Notes: generated by a model from the sequence alone, not told the origin. Shown: positions 16,998-25,555, counted from the first letter of the stretch. The stretch: DNA of 64,000 nt from CAVVKW01 sp963749035 (GCA_963749035.1 CAVVKW010000004.1:124001-188000); one strand, 5' to 3'. Translations and numbers: made by a program.

Positions 16998-17912
16998 ATG
17001 AATCGTCTCCTGCTCGTTGACGGGCACTACTTCCTTTACCGGTCTTATTTCGCGATCCGCGGGCTCACGAATTCGCGGGGCGAGGCGACGAACGCGATTT
17101 TTGGGTTCACGAAGGCATTGCGGCGCATGCTCATGGATCTGAAGCCGGATCGGGCGGCGGTGGTCTGGGATGCGGGATTGCCGGAGCGGCGCACGGCGTT
17201 GCAGCCAGACTACAAGCAAAACCGCCCGCCGATGCCGGACGACATGCGGGCACAGGAGGAGTTCCTCCACGACGTGATGGTCCCGGCGTTGGGGATCGAA
17301 TGCCTCTCGTTACCGGCGACGGAGGCAGACGACTTGATTGCGTCCTACGCGCTGGCGTTTCCGGGGGAGACGGTGATCGCCACGAACGACAAGGATATCC
17401 TCCAGCTCGTTTCGGACCGGATTCGCATCTACTCGACGAACAAGACCGACGTGACGGATAAGAAAGTGGGTTTTGCGTTGCTGGGCTTGGAGGAGATTGA
17501 AAAGAAGTGGGGAGTGGAACCGCGTCGGATTCACGACATTTTGGCGCTGACTGGCGACACGTCCGACAACATTCCGGGGGTCGAGGGAATCGGTCAGAAG
17601 ACGGCGGGTGCGTTGATCAATCAGTTTGGGTCGGTGGAAGCATTGCTGGAGCGGACGGACGAAATTTCGAGCGTGCGCCAGAGGGAGAAGGTCGTGGCGG
17701 CGGCGGACCGGATCCGGCAGAACCGGGAAATGGTGCGGCTCGATCTCGATCTGGAATTGCCGGTGGCGGCTGAAGATCTGCGGATCGACCCGAAGTGGGA
17801 GAAATTGGTCGAGGCAGTGCGGGGTTGTGAATTCAAGTCGCTGCTGGCGGAGGTCGAGCGCGAGAAAGCGGCTTTGGCCGTTGGTGCGACGGATCAGGGT
17901 GAGCTTTTCTGA
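16998..17912 (+). CDS. Stand-alone 5'-3' exonuclease (PolI N-domain type)
   Basis: A 304-residue 5' nuclease like the N-terminal domain of DNA polymerase I, which removes RNA primers and flaps. Visible blocks: LLLVDGHYFLYRSYFAIRGL, AIFGFTKALRRML, AAVVWDAG, then PATEADDLIASYA and VIATNDKDILQLV with metal-binding acids, and DILALTGDTSDNIPGVEGIG, the H3TH helix. No polymerase domain follows; the protein ends GATDQGELF. Thus it resembles the free exonucleases (Xni/phage type) but keeps the PolI-like acidic residues. Start is ATG 16998; the upstream extension has no likeness. Function in replication or repair is inferred from the family. Confidence 0.88.
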   Translation: MNRLLLVDGHYFLYRSYFAIRGLTNSRGEATNAIFGFTKALRRMLMDLKPDRAAVVWDAGLPERRTALQPDYKQNRPPMPDDMRAQEEFLHDVMVPALGIECLSLPATEADDLIASYALAFPGETVIATNDKDILQLVSDRIRIYSTNKTDVTDKKVGFALLGLEEIEKKWGVEPRRIHDILALTGDTSDNIPGVEGIGQKTAGALINQFGSVEALLERTDEISSVRQREKVVAAADRIRQNREMVRLDLDLELPVAAEDLRIDPKWEKLVEAVRGCEFKSLLAEVEREKAALAVGATDQGELF

Positions 17913-17945
17913 TCCTGGATCGGTGATTTTGGATTTTTGATCTGG
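17911..17945 (+). repeat. Five degenerate 7-base units (GATNNNN) after the exonuclease gene
   Basis: GATCCTG, GATCGGT, GATTTTG, GATTTTT, GATCTGG follow one another, beginning inside the exonuclease stop codon. Same 7-base period as 9248-9282 and 32886-32920 but more decayed. Confidence 0.55.
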
Positions 17946-17969
17946 CGGGCGTGTGTTTGAATTTCGGGG

Positions 17970-18719
17970 ATGACGAAGATGTTTGATGGTCAGGTGGCGG
18001 TGGTCACGGGTGCGGGACGCGGGATCGGCGAGGCGATTGCCCGGCGTTTGGCCGACGGGGGTGCGAAGGTGGCGGTGGTGAGCCGGACGGAGGCGAATTC
18101 GCAGAAGGTCGCGGATGCGATCAACGCCGATCACGCTGACGCGGCGAAGGCCTACGCGGTGGACGTGGCGGACTTCGACGCGGTGCAGACGGCGGGCGAG
18201 GGGATTCTGGCGGACTTCGGCCAAGTTGACATTTTGGTCAACAACGCGGGGATCACGCGCGACACCTTGGCGATGCGGATGTCATCGGACGACTGGGATG
18301 TGGTGCTCTCGACGAATCTGACGGGGGCGTTCAATTTCAGTCGCGCGGTGTTGCGTTCGATGATCAAGCGGCGGTCGGGGCGGATCGTGAACATCAGCTC
18401 GGTCAGTGGGTTGATGGGATTGGCGGGCCAGGCGAACTACGCGGCGAGCAAAGCTGGCCTGATCGGAATGAGTAAGGCGATTGCGCGGGAGGTGGCCTCG
18501 CGCGGGATCACGGTGAACGTGGTTGCGCCCGGCTTTATCGAGACGGACATGACGGCGGATCTGTCGGAGGACATCCGGAAAGGTGCGCAGGCGCAGATCC
18601 CACAGTCCAGATTTGGAGCGGTGGAAGACATCGCTTCAGCCGTGGCGTTTTTCGCGGGCGCGGAAGCGGCTTTTATCACCGGACAAACGTTGGCGGTCGA
18701 CGGCGGGATGTCGATGTAA
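17970..18719 (+). CDS. fabG: 3-oxoacyl-[acyl-carrier-protein] reductase FabG
   Basis: FabG reduces 3-oxoacyl-ACP with NADPH in fatty acid elongation. This 249-residue short-chain dehydrogenase has the cofactor loop VTGAGRGIGEAIA, NNAG at about 91-94, the catalytic Ser in NISSVSGLMG, Tyr and Lys in QANYAASKAGLIGMSKAIARE, and the C-terminal ITGQTLAVDGGMSM typical of FabG. ATG 17970 is used; ATG 17979 is equally possible. acpP and fabF, often next to fabG, are not adjacent. The short gap to sixA (3 bases) suggests co-transcription. Confidence 0.9.
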   Translation: MTKMFDGQVAVVTGAGRGIGEAIARRLADGGAKVAVVSRTEANSQKVADAINADHADAAKAYAVDVADFDAVQTAGEGILADFGQVDILVNNAGITRDTLAMRMSSDDWDVVLSTNLTGAFNFSRAVLRSMIKRRSGRIVNISSVSGLMGLAGQANYAASKAGLIGMSKAIAREVASRGITVNVVAPGFIETDMTADLSEDIRKGAQAQIPQSRFGAVEDIASAVAFFAGAEAAFITGQTLAVDGGMSM

Positions 18720-18722
18720 CCG

Positions 18723-19214
18723 ATGCAGCTTTTTTTCCTACGCCACGCCGAAGCCGAGGACGTCGCTCCGTCCGATTCCGCGCGGCGTTTGACTAAGAAA
18801 GGTGAGCTGCAATCGAAGGTCGTCGGTGAATTTTGCGTTCGGGCGGGGAACGTTCCCGACCTGATCGTGACGAGCCCGCTGGCACGGGCGGAGCGGACGG
18901 CGCGGATCTTCTCGGAGACAGCGGGCGGGGTGGACGTCGTTGTCGAGCGGTGGATGGCTTCTGGAATGAGTGCCGACGAATTTTTTGACGGATTGGGTGC
19001 CTACCGGAGCACGGAGAGGGTGATGGTGGTGGGACACGAACCCGATCTGAGCGAAGCGATCTCGGCGGCGATTGGTTCGAGCACTGGGGCGGCGGTCCAG
19101 GTGCGAAAGGCGTCTTTGACCGTCGTGAATTTGCGGACTATCCGGCCCGGAGGGGGGCGGATTGATTTTTGTTTGCCGGTGCGGTTGATGACGGAACGCG
19201 GAGAAAATTTATGA
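18723..19214 (+). CDS. sixA: SixA-type phosphohistidine phosphatase
   Basis: SixA dephosphorylates phosphohistidine, in E. coli on the nitrogen phosphotransferase protein NPr. The 163-residue protein has the histidine-phosphatase motif FFLRHAEAED at the N-terminus (usual RHG is RHA as in SixA), the TKKGELQSKVVG helix, the TSPLARAERTA block and a second catalytic His in VMVVGHEPDLSEAIS. Length fits SixA. It overlaps pgl by four bases. Substrate here is unknown. Confidence 0.88.
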   Translation: MQLFFLRHAEAEDVAPSDSARRLTKKGELQSKVVGEFCVRAGNVPDLIVTSPLARAERTARIFSETAGGVDVVVERWMASGMSADEFFDGLGAYRSTERVMVVGHEPDLSEAISAAIGSSTGAAVQVRKASLTVVNLRTIRPGGGRIDFCLPVRLMTERGENL

Positions 19215-19897
19215 AGAAACCAGACGTGATTCACTCGAAGGATTTTGTGGCGGACGCCGTGGCGTTGATCGAAGGGGCGGCCAAAGAGGCGTTTCGCGAG
19301 CGGGGAGAATTTCGTCTCGCGCTGGCCGGGGGAAATACCCCGAAGCCCGTTTACGCCGCGCTGGCGAAGACGGGAATTGATTGGAGTCGGGTGGTCATCA
19401 CTTTCGGTGACGAGCGGTGCGTGGAGCCGACCGACGCGGACAGTAACTACCGGATGACGTGCGAGAGCCTGCTGAACCAGGTTTCGATTCCGGAGGAGAA
19501 CGTGTTGCGGATGGCCGGAGAAGGGGATCCGGCGGACGCGGCGGCGGCTTACGAAGCGGAATTGCGCAAGCGGGCGGGGGACGGGGATCGTGAGTATCGC
19601 CACGATCTGATTTTGTTGGGGATGGGGCCGGACGGACACACGGCTTCGCTCTTCCCGGGAACCGTGGCTCTCGACGTCGTGGATCGATGGGTGGTCGAAA
19701 ACTACGTGCCGGCCAAGGAAACGTGGAGAATCTCGATGACCTATCCCCTGATCAACGCTGCTCGGCACGTCTGTTTCCTGGTGAACAGTGCTGGCAAGGA
19801 CAAGATCCTGGAGGAGGTCTTCAGCGGGACGTCGACCTACCCCTGCGCAAAGATCGCGCCGACTGACGGGACGCTGACCTGGCTGCTGGGCGCTTAG
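19211..19897 (+). CDS. pgl: 6-phosphogluconolactonase
   Basis: Pgl (DevB type) hydrolyses 6-phosphogluconolactone, the second step of the oxidative pentose phosphate pathway. The 228-residue protein shows FRLALAGGNTPKPVYAALA, VVITFGDERCVEPTDADSNYRM and LILLGMGPDGHTASLFPGT, the three defining blocks. ATG 19211 overlaps the sixA stop (ATGA); the longer frame upstream lies inside sixA. No zwf or gnd is adjacent. Transketolase of the same pathway is at 51252. Confidence 0.95.
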   Translation: MKKPDVIHSKDFVADAVALIEGAAKEAFRERGEFRLALAGGNTPKPVYAALAKTGIDWSRVVITFGDERCVEPTDADSNYRMTCESLLNQVSIPEENVLRMAGEGDPADAAAAYEAELRKRAGDGDREYRHDLILLGMGPDGHTASLFPGTVALDVVDRWVVENYVPAKETWRISMTYPLINAARHVCFLVNSAGKDKILEEVFSGTSTYPCAKIAPTDGTLTWLLGA

Positions 19898-19945
19898 ACC
19901 GGGACAACTTAAAGTTGCGAAACTTCGGACCCGGAGGCTTCGGGT

Positions 19946-20686
19946 TTACCCGTTTGCGGATGAGGGGGTCACCCTTTTCGCGAGATAAACGGTGCTGGCG
20001 GAGTCGGTGCCGCGCAGCGGATTGGGGAACGTGACGACTTGGGTCGTCACTTCGGCGAAGACCTCGCGAAGGGTGCTGAGAAATGTTTTCTCGGGCGGAT
20101 CGTCGGACCAGAGGGCGAACGTGCCGCCGTGATTCAGTTTCTTCGCGAATTCCCGGAGAGCACCGGCGGTGTAAAATGCCGCGTGGCGTGGGTGCAGGAG
20201 GTTGTCCGGGGAGTGGTCGATGTCGAGGAGGACGGCGTCGAAGGTGCGACGGGGATCGCTGGGGTCGAAGCTATCGTCGGGTGACGTCGCGAGTGCGAAA
20301 AAATCGCCGAGGACGAACTGGGTGCGGCCGTCCGAGGTGAGTTCGGGTCCCAGCGGCACGAGTCCGGCCCGGTGCCAGTCGATGACGGGCTCGAGCGCCT
20401 CGACGATGAGCAGCGAGCGGACGTGGGGATTTCGGAGCGCGGCGCGGGCGGTGTAACCGAGTCCGAGCCCGCCCACGACGACGTCGAGCGGGCCTTCTCG
20501 ATCCGCAAGTCCGAGGTCGGCGAGGGCGACTTCGACGTCGTGGAACAGGCTCGACATGAGGAATTCGTCGCCGAGTTTGACCTCGTGGATTTCCTGATTG
20601 TCGAGCATCGGAACCCGCCGACGACGGAGCGAGACGGGGCCGAGCGGGGTTTCGCAGTAGGCGAGCTCTTCGAAGGCGAGGGACAT
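19946..20686 (-). CDS. Spermidine-synthase-like class I methyltransferase fold protein
   Basis: A 246-residue Rossmann-fold protein related to spermine/spermidine synthases. The nucleotide-binding loop VVVGGLGLGYTARAAL (about 70-85), the following acidic position in LLIVEALEPVIDWHR and DAVLLDIDHSPDNLLH are present; the last corresponds to the catalytic-acid region of spermidine synthase, with D-x-D kept. Many such proteins are not true polyamine synthases, and no speD or speA is nearby, so I leave the substrate open. It stands alone on the minus strand, convergent with pgl and upstream of nothing obvious; the 90-base gap to aspS may allow read-through from aspS. Confidence 0.75.
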   Translation of the reverse strand: MSLAFEELAYCETPLGPVSLRRRRVPMLDNQEIHEVKLGDEFLMSSLFHDVEVALADLGLADREGPLDVVVGGLGLGYTARAALRNPHVRSLLIVEALEPVIDWHRAGLVPLGPELTSDGRTQFVLGDFFALATSPDDSFDPSDPRRTFDAVLLDIDHSPDNLLHPRHAAFYTAGALREFAKKLNHGGTFALWSDDPPEKTFLSTLREVFAEVTTQVVTFPNPLRGTDSASTVYLAKRVTPSSANG

Positions 20687-20776
20687 GATCTTACCTCACG
20701 CGGGGGGACGGAGGCGCGAACCTGTGCGACGGTGCCGGATTATGACAACGAGCCGGTGGGCATTTTGGCAATGCGC

Positions 20777-22549
20777 TCACGCGGGTTTGGTGCTCTGGAT
20801 GCGGAGGTCGCGCAGCTGGCGGGGGTCGACGGTGGCGGGGCTGTGGGACATGAGGTCCTGGCCGCGGTTGTTTTTCGGGAAGGCGATGACTTCGCGGATC
20901 GATTCCGCACCGGCGAGGAGCATGACGAGTCGGTCGAGGCCGAGGGCAATGCCGCCGTGCGGCGGGGCTCCGAAGCGGAAGGCTTCGAGGATGTGGCCGA
21001 AAAGCGATCGTTGCTCTTCGTCGCTGACGCCGAGTGCGGTGAACATTTTCTTTTGCAGATCGGCTTCGTGGATTCGGAGGCTGCCGCCGCCGAGTTCGAC
21101 GCCGTTAAGAACGACGTCATACGCGACGGCCCGGAGTGACGCGAGGTCGGTGGCGGGATTGCTGAGCGCGGCTTCGTCGTCGGGGTGCGGGCGGGTGAAG
21201 GGGTGGTGGACGGCGTTCCACTTGTTGTCTTCCGGCGACCAGGCGAGGAGCGGAAATTCGGTGACCCAGAGGAAGTTGAACTCGGTGTTGCCTTCGAGCA
21301 AGTTCTGGAGTTCGGCCACGCGGAGCCGGACGCGACCGAGGACTTCGCAGGCGACGTCCCAGGTGTCGGCGCCGAAGAGGATGAGATCGCCTTCTTCGAT
21401 GGCCATGGCCTCGGTAAGCGCGGCTTTCTCGGCGTCGGTGAAGAACTTGACGATGGGGGATTTCCACTCGCCGTTCTCGATCTTGATGAAGGCGAGACCC
21501 TTGGCACCGAACTGCTTGGCGAGGTCGGTGAGGTCGTTGATTTGACCGCTGGTGATGGAGGCGAGGCCCTTGGCGTTGATCGCCTTGACGACGCCGCCGT
21601 AGTCGAGCGCGGAGCGGAAAACTTTGAATTCCGTGGTGGCAAAAACGGGGGCGAGGTCGCGGATTTCGACGCCGAAGCGGGTGTCCGGCTTGTCGCTGCC
21701 GTAGCGATTCATCGCTTCCTGGTAGGTCAGGCGGGGGAACGGGAGCGGGATGTCGGTGCCGTGGCTTTCCTTGACGGCGGCGGCGAGCATTTGCTCGGTC
21801 ATTCCAAGAAGATCTTCCTGCGTGATGAACGAAGCTTCGACGTCGAGTTGGGTGAATTCCGGCTGCCGATCGGCGCGCAGATCTTCGTCGCGGAAGCAGC
21901 GGGCGATCTGGAAGTAACGCTCGATGCCGCCGACCATGAGGAGCTGTTTGTATTGCTGCGGAGCCTGGGGGAGCGCGTAGAAGCTGCCGGGGGTGAGGCG
22001 GGAGGGGACGAGGAAGTCGCGGGCACCTTCCGGGGTGCTCTTCGAGAGAATCGGGGTTTCGATTTCGAGAAATCCTTCGCCGTCCATGAAATCGCGGATC
22101 GTTTTGATGACGCGGTGGCGGAGGCGGAGGTTCTCGCGCATGGAGGCGCGGCGGATGTCGAGGTAGCGGTATTCGAGGCGGAGGTCTTCGTTGGCGACGC
22201 GGCCTTCGATGGGGAAGGGAAGGACGTCGGCTTTGCTGATGACGGTGAGGGCGGTCGCGACGACTTCGATTTCGCCGGTGGGGAGGCGGGGGTTTTCGGT
22301 GCCGGAAAGACGCGGGGCGACGACGCCGGTGACGGTGATGACGTCCTCACCGCGGAGAGCGTGGGATTGGTCGGCGACCTGGGGCTGCTCTTCGGGGCGA
22401 AAGACGATCTGGGTGATGCCTTCGCGGTCGCGGAGGTCGATGAAGATGACGCCGCCGTGGTCGCGGCGGGAGTCGACCCAGCCGCTGAGGGTCACGGTGG
22501 AGTCGGAGTCGGTGGCGCGGAGGTCGGAGCAGGTGTGGGTGCGATACAT
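20777..22549 (-). CDS. aspS: Aspartyl-tRNA synthetase, probably non-discriminating
   Basis: AspRS of the bacterial type, 590 residues, from the ATG whose product begins MYRTHTCSDLRA. The anticodon-binding OB fold has SGWVDSRRDHGGVIFIDLRD; class II motif 2 lies in RYFQIARCFRDEDLRADRQP and motif 3 in GGIALGLDRLVMLLAG. The His in RRDHGG matches the residue that, in Pseudomonas aeruginosa AspRS, goes with charging of both tRNA-Asp and tRNA-Asn; the E. coli discriminating enzyme has Leu there. With gatB in this window, a GatCAB route to Asn-tRNA is plausible. A 41-base gap containing nonamer repeats separates it from hisS upstream. Confidence 0.96.
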   Translation of the reverse strand: MYRTHTCSDLRATDSDSTVTLSGWVDSRRDHGGVIFIDLRDREGITQIVFRPEEQPQVADQSHALRGEDVITVTGVVAPRLSGTENPRLPTGEIEVVATALTVISKADVLPFPIEGRVANEDLRLEYRYLDIRRASMRENLRLRHRVIKTIRDFMDGEGFLEIETPILSKSTPEGARDFLVPSRLTPGSFYALPQAPQQYKQLLMVGGIERYFQIARCFRDEDLRADRQPEFTQLDVEASFITQEDLLGMTEQMLAAAVKESHGTDIPLPFPRLTYQEAMNRYGSDKPDTRFGVEIRDLAPVFATTEFKVFRSALDYGGVVKAINAKGLASITSGQINDLTDLAKQFGAKGLAFIKIENGEWKSPIVKFFTDAEKAALTEAMAIEEGDLILFGADTWDVACEVLGRVRLRVAELQNLLEGNTEFNFLWVTEFPLLAWSPEDNKWNAVHHPFTRPHPDDEAALSNPATDLASLRAVAYDVVLNGVELGGGSLRIHEADLQKKMFTALGVSDEEQRSLFGHILEAFRFGAPPHGGIALGLDRLVMLLAGAESIREVIAFPKNNRGQDLMSHSPATVDPRQLRDLRIQSTKPA

Positions 22550-22574
22550 GGGTGGCGGGACGGGTGGAAAACTA

Positions 22575-22610
22575 AACAGGATTAACTGGATTAGTAGGAT
22601 TGACAGGATT
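22575..22610 (+). repeat. Four tandem 9-base units between hisS and aspS
   Basis: AACAGGATT, AACTGGATT, AGTAGGATT and GACAGGATT follow in register. Because hisS is on the minus strand and ends at 22591, its stop codon and last six codons (for KSCQSY) are made of this array. This family of AGGATT nonamers differs in unit length from the heptamers elsewhere. Confidence 0.85.
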
Positions 22611-23838
22611 TTTGGAGGAAGGTGAGGAGATCTTCGATGGAGAGCACCTCGGTGGCGCGACTGGAAAGATTTCTCAAGGCAATGACCGGCCAATCTTGAT
22701 CGATGATAATAGCTTGCTGGGCGCCGAGGTGCTCGGCGGCTTGAAATTGTTTGTTGGTTTTGGTTGCGGACAGGGGGAAGTCGGTGCGGTGGCCGGCGGT
22801 GCGAAGCTGCTCCACAAGGGCGAGGGCTTCGGGGCGTTTGCTTTCGTCGGTGATGACGACGTAGAGGTCCGTGGCGGTCGGCTTGGGGCGCTTCGCGGCT
22901 GCGGCGGGGGTTTCGTCGATGAAGTCGCCGAGCACGACGTCGCCCATGCCGAAACCGATGGCCGGGAGGTCGCAGCTGCCGTCGCTGAGGTCACTGAGCA
23001 GGGTGTCGTAGCGTCCGCCGCCGGCGAGGGCGCGGTTGTTTTTTTCGCGGTCGAAGATCTCGAAGACGAGGCCGGTGTAGTAGGCGAGGCCGCGGACGAT
23101 GGAGAGATCGACGGCGACGTAATCGCGGAGGCCGCGGGCGGTCAGGTCGGCGAGGATTTCGCTGAAGTCGTCGGGGCTACCGGTGGCGATGAACTCGCGG
23201 AGGTCGGCGGTGCTGAGCCCGTGGGGGGCGAGCTTGGCGTCGAGCGAGGTGGCGGGTTCGCGCTCGATCTTGTCGACGAGGGCGAGGACGGCTCGGGAGT
23301 CGGCGACGTTGCGGTCGGCGAGAAAGCGGGTCCACGCGCGACGGTCGCTGAGACGGACGACGAAATCCTTTTCGGTGAATCCGAGGTCTCGAAGGATGGC
23401 GATGGCGAGGGCGATGAGCTCCGCGTCGGCGGCGGGTGAGGCGTCACCGATGAGATCGGCGTTGAATTGGATAAACTCGCGGAGGCGGCCCTTCTGTGGT
23501 CGCTCGTAGCGGAAGAAGGTGGCGATGGAGAACCACTTGAGCGGTTTCCGGTAGTGGCGCTCGCGGGCGGCGACCATGCGGGCGAGGGTGGGGGTGAGCT
23601 CGGGTCGGAGGGCGACGTCTCGGCCGCCTTTGTCGGGAAAGCGGTAGAGCTGGTCCATGATTTCGGCGCCGGATTCGTTTTTCTTGGCGTAGAGCTCGGT
23701 GGATTCGAGGACCGGGCTGTCGAACTCCACGAAGCCGGACCGGCGCGCGACGGAGCGCCAGCGCCCGAGGAGATAATCCCGTCGGGCGCAGTCTTCGGGG
23801 TAGAAATCCCGGAATCCGGTGAGTGACTGCATGGGCAT
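22591..23838 (-). CDS. hisS: Histidyl-tRNA synthetase (HisS/HisZ family)
   Basis: Class II synthetase of about 415 residues starting MPMQSLTGFRDFYPEDCARR. Motif 1 is around FVEFDSPVLE, motif 2 in FSIATFFRYERPQKGRLREF, and the histidine-specific blocks DLSIVRGLAYYTGLVFE and GGGRYDTLL are present. In E. coli HisS the first is LVRGLDYYNRT; RGLAYYTG fits synthetases and is closer to the archaeal/eukaryotic-like subgroup. A C-terminal anticodon domain (TDLYVVITDESKR..) is present, absent from HisZ, so synthetase is favoured. The C-terminus runs into a tandem repeat. Likely operon hisS-aspS. Confidence 0.93.
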   Translation of the reverse strand: MPMQSLTGFRDFYPEDCARRDYLLGRWRSVARRSGFVEFDSPVLESTELYAKKNESGAEIMDQLYRFPDKGGRDVALRPELTPTLARMVAARERHYRKPLKWFSIATFFRYERPQKGRLREFIQFNADLIGDASPAADAELIALAIAILRDLGFTEKDFVVRLSDRRAWTRFLADRNVADSRAVLALVDKIEREPATSLDAKLAPHGLSTADLREFIATGSPDDFSEILADLTARGLRDYVAVDLSIVRGLAYYTGLVFEIFDREKNNRALAGGGRYDTLLSDLSDGSCDLPAIGFGMGDVVLGDFIDETPAAAAKRPKPTATDLYVVITDESKRPEALALVEQLRTAGHRTDFPLSATKTNKQFQAAEHLGAQQAIIIDQDWPVIALRNLSSRATEVLSIEDLLTFLQKSCQSY

Positions 23839-23955
23839 CGAGGTAAGGAAGAGAATTTTGCGAAGCGAGGGAATCAGGAAATGTTCTGCGGACGTCGGAG
23901 GGAAAGGGGAAGGCGATTTCGGGCGTGACATTTGCTCGGGGAGCGCATTTATGTA

Positions 23956-24288
23956 ATGCCCATGACCTGGCTGCTTATTGCTGGTGGTTTGATGTTGACC
24001 CCGACCGCGGTGACAGAAACCACGACGTTCCCCGAACTTTACAATCACACCCTCCTCGGCGAGTTGGTTTTGGCCGACGAAGTCGTCTGCCGGAACCGCT
24101 TCGGGACCCCGATGCTTCCGGACGGCACGGGTGGTTACAGCTTGATTGCCCCGATCAATGAGGAATTCATCGCGCGGAGTTTGTTCATTCCGCCGGTGAC
24201 TTCAGGTGTGGCTTACCGACCGCTTCCACCGATCGATACGCCGACGCAGTTGAACGTCACGACGACAACGACGACCATCACGCAGTAG
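23956..24288 (+). CDS. Small exported protein of unknown function
   Basis: A 110-residue protein from ATG 23956 (GGGGAG lies about 12 bases upstream; ATG 23962 is also possible). It begins with a hydrophobic signal segment (MTWLLIAGGLMLTPTAVTE) and has a single Cys in DEVVCRNRFGTP. The C-terminus is a Thr-rich run (NVTTTTTTITQ) coded by an ACG/ACA microsatellite. I do not recognise a family. It is a monocistronic unit: divergent from hisS and followed by a strong terminator. Confidence 0.6.
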   Translation: MPMTWLLIAGGLMLTPTAVTETTTFPELYNHTLLGELVLADEVVCRNRFGTPMLPDGTGGYSLIAPINEEFIARSLFIPPVTSGVAYRPLPPIDTPTQLNVTTTTTTITQ

Positions 24289-24316
24289 GCGGTTTTCCGA
24301 TCTTCCAACCTTTGTC

Positions 24317-24346
24317 GAACCCGCGGTGGATTTCCATCGCGGGTTC
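24317..24346 (+). terminator. Strong hairpin terminator, probably two-way
   Basis: GAACCCGCG (24317-24325) and CGCGGGTTC (24338-24346) form a perfect nine-pair stem with a 12-base loop, followed by TTCGTTT on the plus strand. It lies between two convergent genes (small exported protein and SMR transporter) and could end both. Confidence 0.85.
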
Positions 24347-24355
24347 TTCGTTTGG

Positions 24356-24691
24356 TCAGTGCGTGGCCGTTGACGAAAAGAGGTTGATGACGAGGATGCC
24401 AGCGATGATGAGGGCGATGCCGACGACGGCGGGAAGGTCGGGTTTTTGCTGGAAAAAAACGAATCCGATGACCGCGAGGAGGACAATGCCCAGGCCCGAC
24501 CACATGGCGTAGGTCACTCCGAGTGGAATGCGTTCGAGGACGAACGTGAGGGTATAGAACGCCAGGCCATAACCCAAGAGGACGCCGAGCGTGGGTAGCG
24601 GGCGGGTGAAGTGGCCGGTCACGGGGAGCAGGGAGCTGGCAACGACCTCCGCGAAGATGGCGAGTGCGAGCAGAAGGTAGGCGTGGTGCAT
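24356..24691 (-). CDS. Small multidrug resistance (SMR/EmrE-type) transporter
   Basis: A 111-residue protein with four membrane helices. The essential Glu of helix 1 is in ALAIFAEVVASSLL (about residue 13), and TYAMWSGLGIVLLAVIGFVFF, QKPDLPAVVGIALIIAGILVINLFS closely follow EmrE. EmrE exchanges protons for cationic aromatic drugs or quaternary ammonium ions as an antiparallel dimer. The start is the ATG giving MHHAYLLLAL; the frame extends upstream but without likeness. Substrate unknown; the Gdx guanidinium subgroup cannot be fully excluded, though the W-S-G motif fits EmrE (Qac) members. Confidence 0.93.
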   Translation of the reverse strand: MHHAYLLLALAIFAEVVASSLLPVTGHFTRPLPTLGVLLGYGLAFYTLTFVLERIPLGVTYAMWSGLGIVLLAVIGFVFFQQKPDLPAVVGIALIIAGILVINLFSSTATH

Positions 24692-24759
24692 GGTCGGCGA
24701 AGAATGAATTGGTGATGTTTGGTTGGCGAGCCGCGGGTGGGTTGGGTTAGGTGTGGGGG

Positions 24760-25515
24760 ATGAGTTTTGACTTTCTCTGGACGCGCGGGTTGGTGGGCGC
24801 TGCGGTGGTGTTTGGTGTGAGCGGTTGCGATGACGTGCAGTTGCCGTCGCGCACGAACAACGAAGCCAAGGCTCGGGAGGCGGAGCAGACCGGAGATTTT
24901 CCGCGGGCGGTGTGGATGTACGAGGCGATCCTCGACGGGACACCGGAGACGGCGGGTCTGCATTACAAGCTGGCGCTGATTTACGACGATAAGTTGGCTG
25001 ATCCGATCTCCGCGCTGCACCATTACCGGCGGTATCTGAAGATGACCGAATCGGACAAGCTGCGGGCGGAGGTGCAGGAATACATCGACCGCATTCAGCT
25101 CGTGCTGGCGACGCGGGCGGCGGACGGCGGTCTGATGACGAAGCGGGAGAGTGTCCGGCTGAAAAACGAGAATTTGAAGATGACCGAAGCGGTGCGCGTG
25201 CTGAAGAAGGAGGTGTCCTCGCTCGAGCGTGAACTGGAAGACGAGCGGAAGAAGCCGAAGGCGAAGGTTGCCACGAAGTCCAAGGGTGAGCGCGACGAGA
25301 AGGGGTTCTCTACGAATCCGAAAACCGCGGAAGCCGAGCGGCGGATCGGTGCGGAGACGAAGACATACACCGTTCAGAAAGGCGACACGCTGGCGTCGAT
25401 CGCGCGGAAATTTTACGACAGTGCGCAGCGGTGGAAGGACATCGCCGACGCGAATCACAATTCGCTGAACGGGTCGGTGAACCTGAAAGTCGGTCAGGTT
25501 CTCGTGATTCCGTAA
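24760..25515 (+). CDS. Lipoprotein with TPR-like, coiled-coil and LysM domains
   Basis: A 251-residue lipoprotein: signal peptide with lipobox VSGC (Cys about 24), a TPR-like part (AREAEQTGDFPRAVWMYEAI, GLHYKLALIYDDKLADPISA), a coiled coil (about 128-165, KNENLKMTEAVRVLKKEVSSLERELEDERK), a Lys-rich linker and a LysM domain at the C-terminus (YTVQKGDTLASIARKFY ... LKVGQVLVIP). LysM binds peptidoglycan, so it probably bridges outer membrane and wall. ATG 24760 is used; GTG 24751 is three codons upstream. It is divergent from the SMR gene. Confidence 0.85.
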   Translation: MSFDFLWTRGLVGAAVVFGVSGCDDVQLPSRTNNEAKAREAEQTGDFPRAVWMYEAILDGTPETAGLHYKLALIYDDKLADPISALHHYRRYLKMTESDKLRAEVQEYIDRIQLVLATRAADGGLMTKRESVRLKNENLKMTEAVRVLKKEVSSLERELEDERKKPKAKVATKSKGERDEKGFSTNPKTAEAERRIGAETKTYTVQKGDTLASIARKFYDSAQRWKDIADANHNSLNGSVNLKVGQVLVIP

Positions 25516-25531
25516 CGACCGTTTGGGCTCA

Positions 25532-25555
25532 CGCGAAGCCGCGGTGTCGCGAAAG
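25532..25555 (+). repeat. Three 8-base units (CGCGAAGC type)
   Basis: CGCGAAGC, CGCGGTGT, CGCGAAAG in tandem within the 136-base gap after the LysM gene. The first unit is identical to the units at 32133-32148. Confidence 0.55.

Noticed and set aside
19898..19945. Possible terminator between pgl and the spermidine-synthase-like gene
   Set aside because: Only short stems (ACCCG..CGGGT, CGGGT..ACCCG) without a T-run are visible; not strong enough to list.
21185..22585. Long open frame (466 codons) on the plus strand across aspS
   Set aside because: It is antisense to a clear aspS, Gly/Glu/Asp/Val-rich as expected of a shadow frame in GC-rich coding DNA, and matches no family.
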